A stretch of DNA of 64,000 nt from assembly GCF_030408755.1 (NCBI RefSeq), contig NZ_CP047209.1:1550001-1614000 (forward strand), given 5' to 3'. The notes under the pieces are model-generated. The model made no database searches and was not told the origin of the DNA. It was given only the letters and a program-made list of their open reading frames with translations. The translations under genes were made by a program, and so were the position numbers. This DNA is from Corynebacterium felinum. Lineage in GTDB: Bacteria > Actinomycetota > Actinomycetes > Mycobacteriales > Mycobacteriaceae. Each line of letters starts with the position of its first letter. The stretch's first letter is position 1. This document shows positions 19,055 to 27,533 of the stretch, piece after piece.

Positions 19055-19615
19055 GTGTTTGCCATACACGCACGCTATCGAGGCCGAGAGCGACGCAGAG
19101 CAGAACTGGTGCGCAATTCCGCACAAGCACTATCCACCCTCCCCGGGGTTGGTGAATTCAGTGTGCTTGGTGTTGAAGATATCGCAGCCACCATCGACAC
19201 CCCCAGCGCAACCTGTGACACCACCATGGCATTACTTTCGCACGGAGATTGGGCAGTAGCAATTGGCGTCGCCCCTACCGATGAACAAGCCCTCAACCTT
19301 GCCCGAACCACACTTGGAGCCCATGCACGGGCAGGGCAAGTAAAAGTAGGTATCCGGCGTCAAAAAGAAGCGGCACAAGATGTAGCTGGTGCATTCCTCA
19401 TGCTCGCGCACATCTTGGCGAAACGCACCCCTGAAGGGCGCGAAGCCACCAGCCTCATGCGTAGCGGCTACAACCAAAACGAAGCAGCCGCCGAGCTTGA
19501 AATCTCCAAACAGGCCATGAGCCAAAGACTTCAAGCAGCTGGCTGGCAAGCAGAACTTGCTGGTTGGCGGCTCGCAGTGAGATTGCTCGAACAAGCCGAT
19601 GCGAAAACCAAATAA
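19055..19615 (+). CDS. Helix-turn-helix protein, unknown role
   Basis: I choose the GTG at 19055 (VFAIHARYRGRERRR...) because AAAGGAG lies 8 nt ahead; the GTG at 19037 has no such site. This gives 186 residues. The C-terminal part (about 140-165) is a helix-turn-helix: Y-N-Q-N-E-A-A-A-E-L-E-I-S-K-Q-A-M-S-Q-R-L-Q-A-A-G-W. The N-terminal 110 residues resemble SatD-like proteins in layout (a small alpha/beta domain), but I cannot confirm that. It probably binds DNA. It ends at a strong bidirectional terminator. Confidence 0.6.
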   Translation: MFAIHARYRGRERRRAELVRNSAQALSTLPGVGEFSVLGVEDIAATIDTPSATCDTTMALLSHGDWAVAIGVAPTDEQALNLARTTLGAHARAGQVKVGIRRQKEAAQDVAGAFLMLAHILAKRTPEGREATSLMRSGYNQNEAAAELEISKQAMSQRLQAAGWQAELAGWRLAVRLLEQADAKTK

Positions 19616-19616
19616 A

Positions 19617-19673
19617 AAAAGTGTGGCTTCACAGAATTCTACTGAAATGAGAAAACTGTGAAGCCACACTTTC
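19617..19673. terminator. Bidirectional terminator, HTH gene / SPFH gene
   Basis: A 14-bp perfect stem, GTGTGGCTTCACAG (19621-19634) with CTGTGAAGCCACAC (19656-19669), has an A run on its left and TTT on its right. It lies between two converging genes. Confidence 0.9.
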
Positions 19674-19694
19674 TGTTCGCTGCGCGAACAGAAA

Positions 19695-20867
19695 CTAACT
19701 ATCGAGCTCTTTGTGCAGCTGACCTAGATCAAAACTCACTGCCGGAGTCTCATTTTGCGCAGGAGCAGCCGTTGGCTCTGGTTCATCGACAGGCTTTTGC
19801 GCCACAGCGTTTGCTGCAGCAACCGCAGCTGCAATTTCTGGATTTGCTGAAGCTTCAAACCACTCTTCAGGCACGGAGCCTTCCGTTGAATCCTTTTCTA
19901 CCTTCACAGGCTCGTAACGGAACACGCCGTCATCATCCTTCTTAGCCAAAGCGCGGGCAAACTGTTCAAGAGAATCACCAAACTGGCTCGGAATCATCCA
20001 CATCGTGGATGCTTGGCCCTCGGCCATCTTCGGCAGCTTCTCCAAATACTGGTAAGCCAACAGTTCAGGAGTTACCTCAGAGTGTTTAATCGCAGTATTA
20101 ATCTGCTCAATTGCACGTGCCTCACCTTGAGCCTCCAAGAACTTCGCTGCGCGAGCACCTTCGGCACGCAAGATAGCTGCTTGACGATCAGCCTCAGCCT
20201 TCAAAATAGCGGCGTGCTTCTCACCCTCAGCCGCCAAAATGCGCGCTTGCTTTTCGCCCTCAGCGGTACGAATATCCGACTCACGGCGACCTTCAGCCGT
20301 CAAAATCATAGCGCGCTTTTCACGGTCAGCCTTCATCTGCATTTCCATCGATTGCTGAATCGATGGTGGTGGATCAATAGCCTTCAACTCCACGCGGGAA
20401 ATACGCAAGCCCCACTTGGTCGTAGCAGCATCAAGCTCGCCACGCAGACGACGGTTAATAACATCACGGCTGGTCAAAGTCTCTTCCAAGGTCATGCCGC
20501 CAACGACGTCACGTAGCGTGGCTACCGAGATCTGTTCCACGCCCACGATGTAGTTATCGACGCCATAAATTGCGCGTGCAGGATCGTTGATCTGGAAAGT
20601 CACCACAGTATCGATAGCAACAGTCAAGTTATCCTGAGTGATCACGGCTTGAGGCGGGAAGCTGACCACGCGCTCACGAGTATCAACTCGTTCACGCACC
20701 CGATCGATAAATGGAATGAGGATGCCAATACCGCCAGAAATAGTCCGAGTATAACTACCCAACCTTTCGATGACGGCAGCTTCACCCTGCGGAATCAACA
20801 CAATAGTCTTTAACACGAAGATAACCACAAGGGCTATCACTAGACCAAGCAAAATAAGTGTTGGCAT
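19695..20867 (-). CDS. SPFH/Band 7 (stomatin-like, QmcA-type) membrane protein
   Basis: 390 residues. A single N-terminal membrane helix (residues 3-25) is followed by the Band 7 domain (V-I-E-R-L-G-S-Y-x-R-T...G-I-x-I-L-I-P-F-I-D-R-V) and a long charged coiled coil in which the motif A-E-G-E-K-x-A-x-I-L-x-A-E recurs at least four times (about 195-250). The last 90 residues are acidic and proline-rich. Such proteins form large oligomeric cages in functional membrane microdomains and often partner with NfeD proteins, whose gene lies 9 bp upstream here. Its precise client proteins are unknown. Confidence 0.92.
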   Translation of the reverse strand: MPTLILLGLVIALVVIFVLKTIVLIPQGEAAVIERLGSYTRTISGGIGILIPFIDRVRERVDTRERVVSFPPQAVITQDNLTVAIDTVVTFQINDPARAIYGVDNYIVGVEQISVATLRDVVGGMTLEETLTSRDVINRRLRGELDAATTKWGLRISRVELKAIDPPPSIQQSMEMQMKADREKRAMILTAEGRRESDIRTAEGEKQARILAAEGEKHAAILKAEADRQAAILRAEGARAAKFLEAQGEARAIEQINTAIKHSEVTPELLAYQYLEKLPKMAEGQASTMWMIPSQFGDSLEQFARALAKKDDDGVFRYEPVKVEKDSTEGSVPEEWFEASANPEIAAAVAAANAVAQKPVDEPEPTAAPAQNETPAVSFDLGQLHKELDS

Positions 20868-20876
20868 AAAACGAAA

Positions 20877-21308
20877 TCAGTCCTTCCAGACGATAGCAGT
20901 CGTTCCTTCAATAGAAACCACGTGAACACTTTCCCCTTCTTCAAAATGAACGTCAGGGAAGAGGGCTCGCGCCGACCAAATAGAGCCATCCAACCGAACC
21001 TGGCCTCCATCACTCGACACGCTCTCAACAACAACAGCGCGCTCCCCTTCGAGAGCCTTCACTGATGTATCAAGCTTGGGGGCTTGATTAATTCGTGATT
21101 TCAGTGCTGGCTTCAAAAACAGAAGCATCAGCACGGAAATCAGGGCAAAAGCTACGACTTCTACCCCCAACGGAACCCCAAACGCAGCCACACCTGCCGT
21201 ACCCAGCGCAGCTAAACCCAACATCAGTAAGGTCAGCTCACCAGCGGTAAGGACCAATTCGAGGCCCATCAATGCAACTGCGATAATTAACCAAATAAGT
21301 GCACCCAC
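20877..21308 (-). CDS. NfeD-like membrane protein
   Basis: 143 residues: two or three tightly spaced hydrophobic helices (about 4-25, 27-47, 50-68), then a soluble beta-rich OB-fold domain (80-143) with the pattern L-x-G-E-R-A-V-V-V-E...G-x-V-R-L-D-G-x-x-W-x-A-R, typical of the NfeD C-terminal domain. It has no protease domain, so it is the short NfeD1b type that pairs with SPFH proteins, as in the gene directly downstream. The two form an operon, with the DUF3097 gene ending 10 bp downstream of it on the right. Confidence 0.9.
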   Translation of the reverse strand: MGALIWLIIAVALMGLELVLTAGELTLLMLGLAALGTAGVAAFGVPLGVEVVAFALISVLMLLFLKPALKSRINQAPKLDTSVKALEGERAVVVESVSSDGGQVRLDGSIWSARALFPDVHFEEGESVHVVSIEGTTAIVWKD

Positions 21309-21318
21309 CCCACCAAGA

Positions 21319-22149
21319 CTACAGTAAGTCCTCCTTCGAAAGTTCGGGATTTGTTACAAAATCAACTAAACGTTCCACAGCACCAATCAAGGTTGAATCA
21401 ATATCGCGGAAAGTCTTCACCGCACCATACACCCGGCTCCACCCTTCACGCGGATCAGACCAACCTAATTGTTGGCACACCCCAGTTTTCCAATCCTGGC
21501 CATAGGGCACCTCGGGCCAATGCCTCAACCCCAACCGCTCAGGTTTCACTGCTGCCCAAATATCAATATAAGGATGCCCAGTAACCAGCACATGTGGACC
21601 AACAGATTGCGTCAGTCGAGTCTCCTTAGAGCCGGAAATTAAGTGGTCAGCCAATACCCCAATCCTGCGCCCAGGGCCTGGCTGGAATTCCGCCAAGCGC
21701 TGCTCTAAGTTATCCAAGCCTTCCAAATACTCCACTACGACACCTTCAACGCGAAGGTCATGGCCCCAGATCTTCTCCACAATCGCAGCATCATGGACGC
21801 CTTCCACCCAAATACGAGACGGTGCAGCTACTTTCGCCTCCACATTGGCGACCCGCGTGGAGCCAGAATTTGAGCGCTGAGGCTGCTGCTTGGGCACGAA
21901 GCGAGTAAGGGTAACGCGGTTCCCATCAACCAAGAACGCACCTGGACGAAGTTTGAACAAGCGGGTGACACCCCGGCGATCCTCCAAGCGAATGAAATCG
22001 CCATCATAGGTCTTTTCAAAACCTACAACGGCACCAACGAAGCCGTCGGCAAGCACCTCCACAACCTCGCCCGGTGCGGCGGGGACACTGGGGAAGGAAG
22101 GCTTTTGATTACGTGCATGTCCTTTGAGGATGTCTCCATAGTCTCTCAC
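21319..22149 (-). CDS. DUF3097-family protein
   Basis: About 276 residues using the GTG at 22149 (VRDYGDILKGHARNQKPS...). The longer frame from 22197 overlaps the divergent gene and has an N-terminus unlike the family. The opening Y-G-D-I-L-x-G-H and the conserved R-I-W-V-E-G-V-H-D-A-A-I-V-E-K-I-W-G-H-D-L-R and L-V-T-G-H-P-Y-I-D-I-W-A-A-V-K-P blocks identify DUF3097; the middle part recalls a Toprim-like fold (E-G...D-x-x at residues 170-225). Function unknown. A TAGGGT hexamer 7 nt before the GTG could be a -10 box for a leaderless transcript. Confidence 0.85.
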   Translation of the reverse strand: MRDYGDILKGHARNQKPSFPSVPAAPGEVVEVLADGFVGAVVGFEKTYDGDFIRLEDRRGVTRLFKLRPGAFLVDGNRVTLTRFVPKQQPQRSNSGSTRVANVEAKVAAPSRIWVEGVHDAAIVEKIWGHDLRVEGVVVEYLEGLDNLEQRLAEFQPGPGRRIGVLADHLISGSKETRLTQSVGPHVLVTGHPYIDIWAAVKPERLGLRHWPEVPYGQDWKTGVCQQLGWSDPREGWSRVYGAVKTFRDIDSTLIGAVERLVDFVTNPELSKEDLL

Positions 22150-22178
22150 AGACAAAACCCTACTAAAATTAAGCCCCG

Positions 22179-22961
22179 ATGAAACACTTCTACTCACCGT
22201 GTCAGAATATTGCCCTCTGGTGGGCAGCCTGGCTTTACGGATACGAATCCTTTGAGGAACTCAATAACGCACTTGGCGAGCTGCACGGACCCCATCGTCG
22301 TGCAGGCGAGGAATTTAACTTTCTCATCCTCGCCAAAACTATCCGCGATCAAGCCTCGCACATGCCTCATGTCCCCCGCGTGGGGCTCTGGTTAGGCGGG
22401 CCAGGCGATCCCGTGATCGCCAGCAGTCAATTAGTAGCACACAACGATAGCGACGTCGACACGCACGTGCCAGCGGCTGGTGACAATAGCACCGTGGATG
22501 ACAGCATCTTTGAAGCAATCGTGCTCAACGATGAAACAGTATGCATTCCGCACCATGATCGATCCGGCACGGGGTGGTCACTCTTGACAAGCACGCGACC
22601 ACCCCGTGCCTATCTTTCTCCAGGGGAAGCCGATATCGCACTCAGTAATGCTACGCGCATGGCTGCACGCTTTATTGAAAACTCCAACTACAACATTCGT
22701 GACTTAGTCGCCCCACGGCTGAGTGTGGGGCGATTGACAGATTTCTACGAAAGCCCAGGATTGCCCTCGGCCGTGCCACCACGCTGCGCCAAACTCATTG
22801 CGCGAGCAGACCAGGTGAGTGCGATTGTATCCACAGTGACGGAAACACTCGGTGACCACTATTTTGACCCGCAACTGCTATCACTAGCTCAGCACATCCG
22901 CGCAGCGCGAATGGCTGCTGTGAACTATGCGGTAATGGAATGGGGACGTTTAGCTGGTTGA
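22179..22961 (+). CDS. Conserved actinobacterial protein, unknown function
   Basis: 260 residues, no membrane segment or signal peptide. It opens with MKHFYSPCQNIALWWAAWLYGYESFEELNNAL and has a tryptophan-rich first 30 residues; I know no named domain. TAAAAT lies 9 nt before the ATG, so the message may be leaderless. It is divergent from DUF3097 and its last 37 bp overlap the convergent ferrochelatase gene. Similar genes of unknown function lie next to hemH in other corynebacteria as far as I recall. Confidence 0.75.
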   Translation: MKHFYSPCQNIALWWAAWLYGYESFEELNNALGELHGPHRRAGEEFNFLILAKTIRDQASHMPHVPRVGLWLGGPGDPVIASSQLVAHNDSDVDTHVPAAGDNSTVDDSIFEAIVLNDETVCIPHHDRSGTGWSLLTSTRPPRAYLSPGEADIALSNATRMAARFIENSNYNIRDLVAPRLSVGRLTDFYESPGLPSAVPPRCAKLIARADQVSAIVSTVTETLGDHYFDPQLLSLAQHIRAARMAAVNYAVMEWGRLAG

Positions 22962-24001
22962 CAACAGTCAACCTCGCACGGCGATCCATTCACCGTGCAG
23001 CCCTTCGATGGCACCGTACCGAGATGTAACGGTGGTTGATATCCGAAAGTTTCAAAGAGTAGATCAACCACCATAGAAGCAAATTCTTTCGTGTGGCCAA
23101 CCGTGGCGGCACGAACCACTTTCATGCCCATTTCTTCCGCTTCTTCTTGCAGCTCATTATCCAGATCCCACACCACTTCCATGTGGTCGGAAATAAACCC
23201 AATCGAGCACACTACTAGGTTGTTAACCCCTTGTGCATGGAGTTCATGAGCATGGTCAACAATATCGGGGTCAAGCCACGGAACTTTACCGTCGCCGGAA
23301 GCTGATTGCCACACGACGTCGTAATCGCTAACGCCGAGCTGTTGTGCGACAAGGCGTGCAGACTCATTAACCTGACGGGAGTACAGCGGGCCATCTTCCG
23401 CAGTGCCAGAATTGGTGTCAGCAATGATCGGGATGGAATGGGCCGTGAAAACGAGGCGGATCTCGTCTTTGTTGATCCCCTGTCGGGAAAATGCTTCATA
23501 TGCGTCATTGATGGCGTGGACGTTGCCCTCAATAAACTCAGGGTGGTCAAAGAACTGGCGCAGGCGGTAGAAGTCGACGTGCCCAGCATTATGTGTGTTA
23601 AGTGTCTCAAGCATGAGTGCGATATCTTCGGCGTATTGGCGACACCCCGAATAGCCACCCCATGCGCTTGTAGCAAATACAGCGACCTTCTTATGGCCCG
23701 CGCGGGCAATCTCTAAAGCAACATCGGAAGCATACGGAGCCCAGTTGCGATTGCCGAAATAGATAGGCAGGCTAATTCCGCGTAGCCCCAACTCAGTTTC
23801 GATATTGCTAATTATTTCTCGATTGCAGTCATTAAGTGGGCTATAACCATCGAAGTGATGATAATGAACGGCCACTTCCTCCAGCCGGGAGTCGGGGATG
23901 CCACGTCCCCGAGTGACGTTTCGGAGGAAAGGCATAACATCTTCGGGCTTTTCTGGGCCACCAAAGCTTAAGAGAAGGAGCGCATCCACGGGGGTGTTCA
24001 T
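22925..24001 (-). CDS. hemH: Ferrochelatase (coproporphyrin III type)
   Basis: About 358 residues from the ATG at 24001 (MNTPVDALLLLSFGGPE); a GTG at 24019 is in frame. Motifs: L-L-S-F-G-G-P-E-x-P-E-D-V at the start, F-T-A-H-S-I-P with the catalytic His near 200, and W-Q-S-A-S-G. The C-terminal cysteines (C-T-V-N-G-S-P-C-E-V-D-C-C) fit the [2Fe-2S] cluster of actinobacterial enzymes. In Actinobacteria this enzyme inserts iron into coproporphyrin III, giving coproheme for HemQ. Its 3' end overlaps a convergent gene. Confidence 0.95.
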   Translation of the reverse strand: MNTPVDALLLLSFGGPEKPEDVMPFLRNVTRGRGIPDSRLEEVAVHYHHFDGYSPLNDCNREIISNIETELGLRGISLPIYFGNRNWAPYASDVALEIARAGHKKVAVFATSAWGGYSGCRQYAEDIALMLETLNTHNAGHVDFYRLRQFFDHPEFIEGNVHAINDAYEAFSRQGINKDEIRLVFTAHSIPIIADTNSGTAEDGPLYSRQVNESARLVAQQLGVSDYDVVWQSASGDGKVPWLDPDIVDHAHELHAQGVNNLVVCSIGFISDHMEVVWDLDNELQEEAEEMGMKVVRAATVGHTKEFASMVVDLLFETFGYQPPLHLGTVPSKGCTVNGSPCEVDCCQPAKRPHSITA

Positions 24002-24035
24002 AAGTAGCGAGTCTAACACTACTTTTGATTGATAT

Positions 24036-24072
24036 AGAAAACCCCTTGATCGAAGCCTCCGATCAAGGGGTA
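24036..24072 (-). terminator. Terminator of the RipA-like gene
   Basis: A 12-bp perfect stem, 24041-24052 with 24060-24071, is followed on the minus strand by TTTTCTAT. It ends the NlpC/P60 gene just before hemH. Confidence 0.85.
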
Positions 24073-24120
24073 ATAACTAGTGAGCACCCAAAAAGTGTGC
24101 TCAGATAAATCCTGTGACTA

Positions 24121-25920
24121 TTAAATCAAGCGCACTGCGTAAGGACTCATGCCACCCCAGCGCACTGGAGAAATACGCACTGTAGATCCTGACTGGGGAG
24201 CTTCGATCATGGTGCCATCACCCAGATAGATTGCAACGTGATGCTCTGCGTTTGGGCCGTAGAAAATGAGGTCGCCACGCTGCATTTCCTTGGGATTGAT
24301 CTTCGTTCCCCGCTGATACTGGTAGCCAGTGTAGTGCGGAAGAGAAATCCCAGCAGCGGCAAAGGCGTACAACACAAGCCCTGAGCAGTCGAAGCCAACC
24401 TTATTGTAGTCACCATGCCGGTCGGCTGTGCCACCGTCGCGAATGCCCTTGGTTGGGCCGTGAGCATTGCCACCACCCCATGCATAAGGGGTGCCGATTT
24501 GGCTTTGCGCACGTGCGATCACTGCCTCGATCTTCGCGCTACGGTCGCCACTGATGACTGCGGTGGAGGCGTTGCTTGTGCTGTTTGCAAGATCATCGAG
24601 AACGACGAAAATATCCTCGAGCGCATTCTGCACCGCGCTATCAGTACTAGGCTGGCTCTGCTCCGGTGCGGGCGTTGTCGTTTGTGGTGACTGGTCACCT
24701 AGATCAACAGTGCCAGTGTCGGTGCTTTGGGTGGCCGAATCAACGTTGAGAACACCAGTGTTATCGGGGCTTGGAGTGGTGGCAGTTTGATCTTGTGTGG
24801 CTGCCGCCAAAAGCTCCTGAGCGGCTTTTGCGGCGGCCTCAGCTGCTTGCTGCTGTTGTTGGGCGGCCTGTTGTGCATCGTTATTTTGCTGCTGGGCTGC
24901 CTGCGCTGCCTTTTCTGCGGCTTCTTTCGCAGCCTGAGCTTCAGCCTGTGCCTTGGCTTTCTGCTCGGCGGCCTGCTTGCGCTCAGATTCTGCACGTGCT
25001 TGTTTTTCCGCCTCTGCTGCTGCCTTGGCTGCAGCTTCTGCTTCGGCCTGCGCCTGAGCCTTCGCGCGTGCTTGCTCTTCGAGCTTGTGGCGCTCTTCTT
25101 CTGCCCGATGCGCCTCTTCTGCAGCCTTAACGCGGGCCTGTTCAGCTTCCTGATACGCCAGGTATTCAGAACGTTGCGTGTTCAGTGCAGAAGCATTGGA
25201 TCGTGCCAGCTCTAGTTTGATCTGAGCATTGTTGCGCTCAGCTTCGAGTTTCTGGTGCTCTGCTTGTCGACGCGCAATCTCCGCGCTATTGCGTTCAAAG
25301 CTCTGCTCTGCATCCTCTTTAGCTTGCTTCGCTTCCTCTTCACGTGCTTGGGCAATATTGCGGGCTTCGCGAAGGAGGGATTCTTCGTTGGCTTGCTGGG
25401 TCCGCAGGCGATCGAGATCATCGATCAACTTCTTCTGCTTTGCAGCGTTGGTACGTAGGTACGTCTGGCGGTCGAGTGCGTCTTCAGTGTTGGTGGTACC
25501 TGCAATACCGCCTACGACGCTCGTCGCGCCTTGGCGGTAGGTGGAGCGAGAAATCTCATCCAAGGTTTCCTGAGCTTTGACCATCTCAGATTGCGTGAAT
25601 TCCAACTTGCTGCGAGCCTCGGTTACGCCTTCGCGTGCTTCCGCAGCTTTGTGCTGAGCGTCGTGATAGTCGACCAAACTCTTGTTTACAGCTTCACGCA
25701 GCCGACCCATCTCCATTTCCATAGCGTTGAGCTCGGCATTGGAGGTAGCGATGGTGGCAATGAGTGCAGAAACATTGGTCTCCGCTTCATTGACTGCGCT
25801 GTGAGCCTGAGTGATGTCGCTATCTGAGGGATTTGTGGGCTCGGCTAAGGCGAACGGGTTCACGGCTGTAAGGCAGGCAACGACCGTAACGGCTGCCCAA
25901 CGACGACCCAGTGTGCTCAC
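24121..25920 (-). CDS. RipA-like NlpC/P60 peptidoglycan hydrolase
   Basis: About 599 residues from the GTG at 25920, chosen because AAGGAG sits 5 nt ahead and the protein then opens with a signal peptide (VSTLGRRWAAVTVVACLTAVNPFALA). A long coiled coil (about 35-290) leads into an Ala/Gln/Lys-rich region with A-A-x-A-x-A-E-x repeats, a Ser/Thr/Pro linker, and a C-terminal NlpC/P60 domain (about 480-599) with F-D-C-S-G-L (catalytic Cys), H-H-V-A-I-Y-L-G (catalytic His) and Y-G-P-N. It cleaves peptide stems during daughter-cell separation. It appears to correspond to C. diphtheriae DIP1281, a protein needed for normal septation and host-cell adhesion; that link is from memory. Confidence 0.92.
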   Translation of the reverse strand: MSTLGRRWAAVTVVACLTAVNPFALAEPTNPSDSDITQAHSAVNEAETNVSALIATIATSNAELNAMEMEMGRLREAVNKSLVDYHDAQHKAAEAREGVTEARSKLEFTQSEMVKAQETLDEISRSTYRQGATSVVGGIAGTTNTEDALDRQTYLRTNAAKQKKLIDDLDRLRTQQANEESLLREARNIAQAREEEAKQAKEDAEQSFERNSAEIARRQAEHQKLEAERNNAQIKLELARSNASALNTQRSEYLAYQEAEQARVKAAEEAHRAEEERHKLEEQARAKAQAQAEAEAAAKAAAEAEKQARAESERKQAAEQKAKAQAEAQAAKEAAEKAAQAAQQQNNDAQQAAQQQQQAAEAAAKAAQELLAAATQDQTATTPSPDNTGVLNVDSATQSTDTGTVDLGDQSPQTTTPAPEQSQPSTDSAVQNALEDIFVVLDDLANSTSNASTAVISGDRSAKIEAVIARAQSQIGTPYAWGGGNAHGPTKGIRDGGTADRHGDYNKVGFDCSGLVLYAFAAAGISLPHYTGYQYQRGTKINPKEMQRGDLIFYGPNAEHHVAIYLGDGTMIEAPQSGSTVRISPVRWGGMSPYAVRLI

Positions 25921-26180
25921 AGATTCTCCTTGGTTGGGGACACAACAAGCGAAACTGTGACTACCAAAAAAATTTTTCTGCTTCATGCTTCCCCACACGT
26001 GCACAAGAAAGTCTATTGGGAGTCAAGTTTCTAGAATCGACTCAGTAGTCGACACTTCGAACATTAGAGCACTCCACCCTCAGTGCGCATCAAAAGTCAG
26101 AGAAGTATGAGTTAATACCAATATTCACATCTGTAACATTGGTACCATGACCTTGGCTTTTATCTACTAAGCACATTAGG

Positions 26181-26196
26181 TGTGATATTAATCACA
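26181..26196. promoter_or_regulatory. GlxR/CRP-type operator
   Basis: The palindrome TGTGATATTAATCACA matches the TGTGA-N6-TCACA consensus of the cAMP-responsive regulator GlxR at every fixed position. It lies 260 bp before the start of the RipA-like gene and just past the 3' end of the leftward Rv1476-like gene, so the most likely target is the hydrolase. Confidence 0.7.
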
Positions 26197-26264
26197 ATAG
26201 TAGTGATAGCGGCGTGGCTCGTTGCCATGGGCACAAAAAGTGTATGTATACCCCAACGGGGCAT

Positions 26265-26732
26265 CTAGTCTGTGTGCTTGACTTTTACAAGTGTGAGAGC
26301 AATGGAAACGAGGAAAATCACACTGGCCAGAATAAGTGTCAACGTTCCGCCAACAGCTGGACTAGCCTCAAGTTCTTGGTTTAACTTTGCTACACCAGCC
26401 TCTATCGTTGGGGCGCTAAGAAAAGCATGTTGCGCACTTTCAAGATGGGCACGACTGTATGTAGTGCTGACAATTGCACCACTGTCAGGGCTTCGAACGA
26501 CGATCGTGGACAAATCGGTCGACAGTAAGAGATCTTGGGCAATATCGCGAAGATCGGCCGGTTGTGCCGGTGTGAAGTTGAGAACAACGAACCCTGCGTC
26601 GTGTAGTACCGGTGATTGTTCGCGGGATGCCACGAGTTGTGCGTGTAATTCGGGATCATCGTGGACAAATGCCACGCCGTCGTCAAGCAATTGCGTGGTG
26701 AGGTCGGAAATGTGTATGCCTTCAGGAATCAT
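26265..26732 (-). CDS. Rv1476-like membrane protein (DUF6676 type)
   Basis: 155 residues with one C-terminal membrane helix (about 128-148: G-G-T-L-T-L-I-L-A-S-V-I-F-L-V-S-I-A-L-T-L) and a short basic tail, preceded by a soluble domain. The soluble part has no enzyme motif I recognise. It lies between acn and the RipA-like gene, the same place as Rv1476 between acn and ripA in Mycobacterium tuberculosis, which is the main basis for the name. It may assist the hydrolase, but that is inference from order. Confidence 0.75.
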   Translation of the reverse strand: MIPEGIHISDLTTQLLDDGVAFVHDDPELHAQLVASREQSPVLHDAGFVVLNFTPAQPADLRDIAQDLLLSTDLSTIVVRSPDSGAIVSTTYSRAHLESAQHAFLSAPTIEAGVAKLNQELEASPAVGGTLTLILASVIFLVSIALTLVKVKHTD

Positions 26733-27262
26733 TAATTCCTTATCCTAGCTGCAAATCCTGCCATCAAAGCCTTTTCCCGACTTGAAGACCTAAGGGTTTG
26801 CAGGGCAATTCACTGTAGAGTTTCTCTTACATTCAAGTGTCATAGCTTGATTTCCGTTATGTTTTACTTTTGACGATGGCTCCCTTGGCGGGTGTGGGCC
26901 GTAGGATCGCGGCATGATACATCTTCTCCTTATTTCTTATCTATAGTTCCTCATTCCTTATCTATAGTGTTGCCGTAGTACGCGCCCTGATTTTTCGATG
27001 CCTACGTCGTCGCTGTCGTCAATGTATTCTGTGGGATTGGTTAATTATCCTCTGCGAAATACTGAGGGTGAAATGCGCATGTTTTATTTCACTGGCTAGT
27101 CAATGGCAGTGAAGAGCTCCCCCTAACTGTGGGTAGTCGATTGGGGAAAAATTCCCCCGCCCTTCGAGAGCTGCTTTTGTGTCTTGCGCTGTGGGCATGT
27201 TCGATTTTTATGCGATAAGCACGCAAAATGATGTTCACCTTCGCTGAACATGTCCAGTGTTT

Positions 27263-27281
27263 TTAGGGTAGCCAAAGCTAC
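27263..27281. promoter_or_regulatory. Possible DtxR box
   Basis: TTAGGGTAGCCAAAGCTAC agrees with the DtxR consensus TTAGGTTAGCCTAACCTAA at 15 of 19 positions. It lies 67 bp upstream of the AcnR operator. Iron control of aconitase in corynebacteria is known to run through RipA under DtxR; a direct DtxR site would be an added layer. Confidence 0.35.
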
Positions 27282-27347
27282 TTTGTGGCTGTGACCGGCG
27301 GTTTCTTGTGGTGATCGTGTTGGCTAGGGGTAGCGAAAATTCCACAA

Positions 27348-27370
27348 CAGAACGGTTGTACTGTTAGAAT
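27348..27370 (+). promoter_or_regulatory. AcnR operator and acn promoter -10
   Basis: CAGAACGGTTGTACTG (27348-27363) fits the known AcnR operator CAGNAC-N4-GTACTG exactly. TAGAAT at 27365-27370, two bases beyond, is a good -10 box, so bound AcnR would cover the promoter. The acn start is about 165 bp downstream, leaving a long 5' leader. Confidence 0.85.
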
Positions 27371-27533
27371 GAGCGTCAGGCGACGCGGTTGTTTAGAACA
27401 CAACTCCGCGAACGCAAGCGACCATAACGATGGTTTTCCCCACCCCCCACCGCCACTCAGTGAACGTGGCAGGCACAGGGGCAATCCATCGCTAAAGCGC
27501 TTCATATCTACTATCCCCCCCTGTTGAAAAGGA

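Larger units (their letters stand above)
26733..27533 (+). promoter_or_regulatory. 800-bp control region upstream of acn
   Basis: No convincing gene. It holds a repeated CTTATCTATAG (26936-26946 and about 26958-26968), an imperfect palindrome GGGGAA-AAA-TTCCCC (27143-27157), a DtxR-like box at 27263-27281 and the AcnR operator at 27348-27363. The length and site density suggest that several regulators act on aconitase and possibly on the divergent Rv1476-like gene. Confidence 0.6.
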
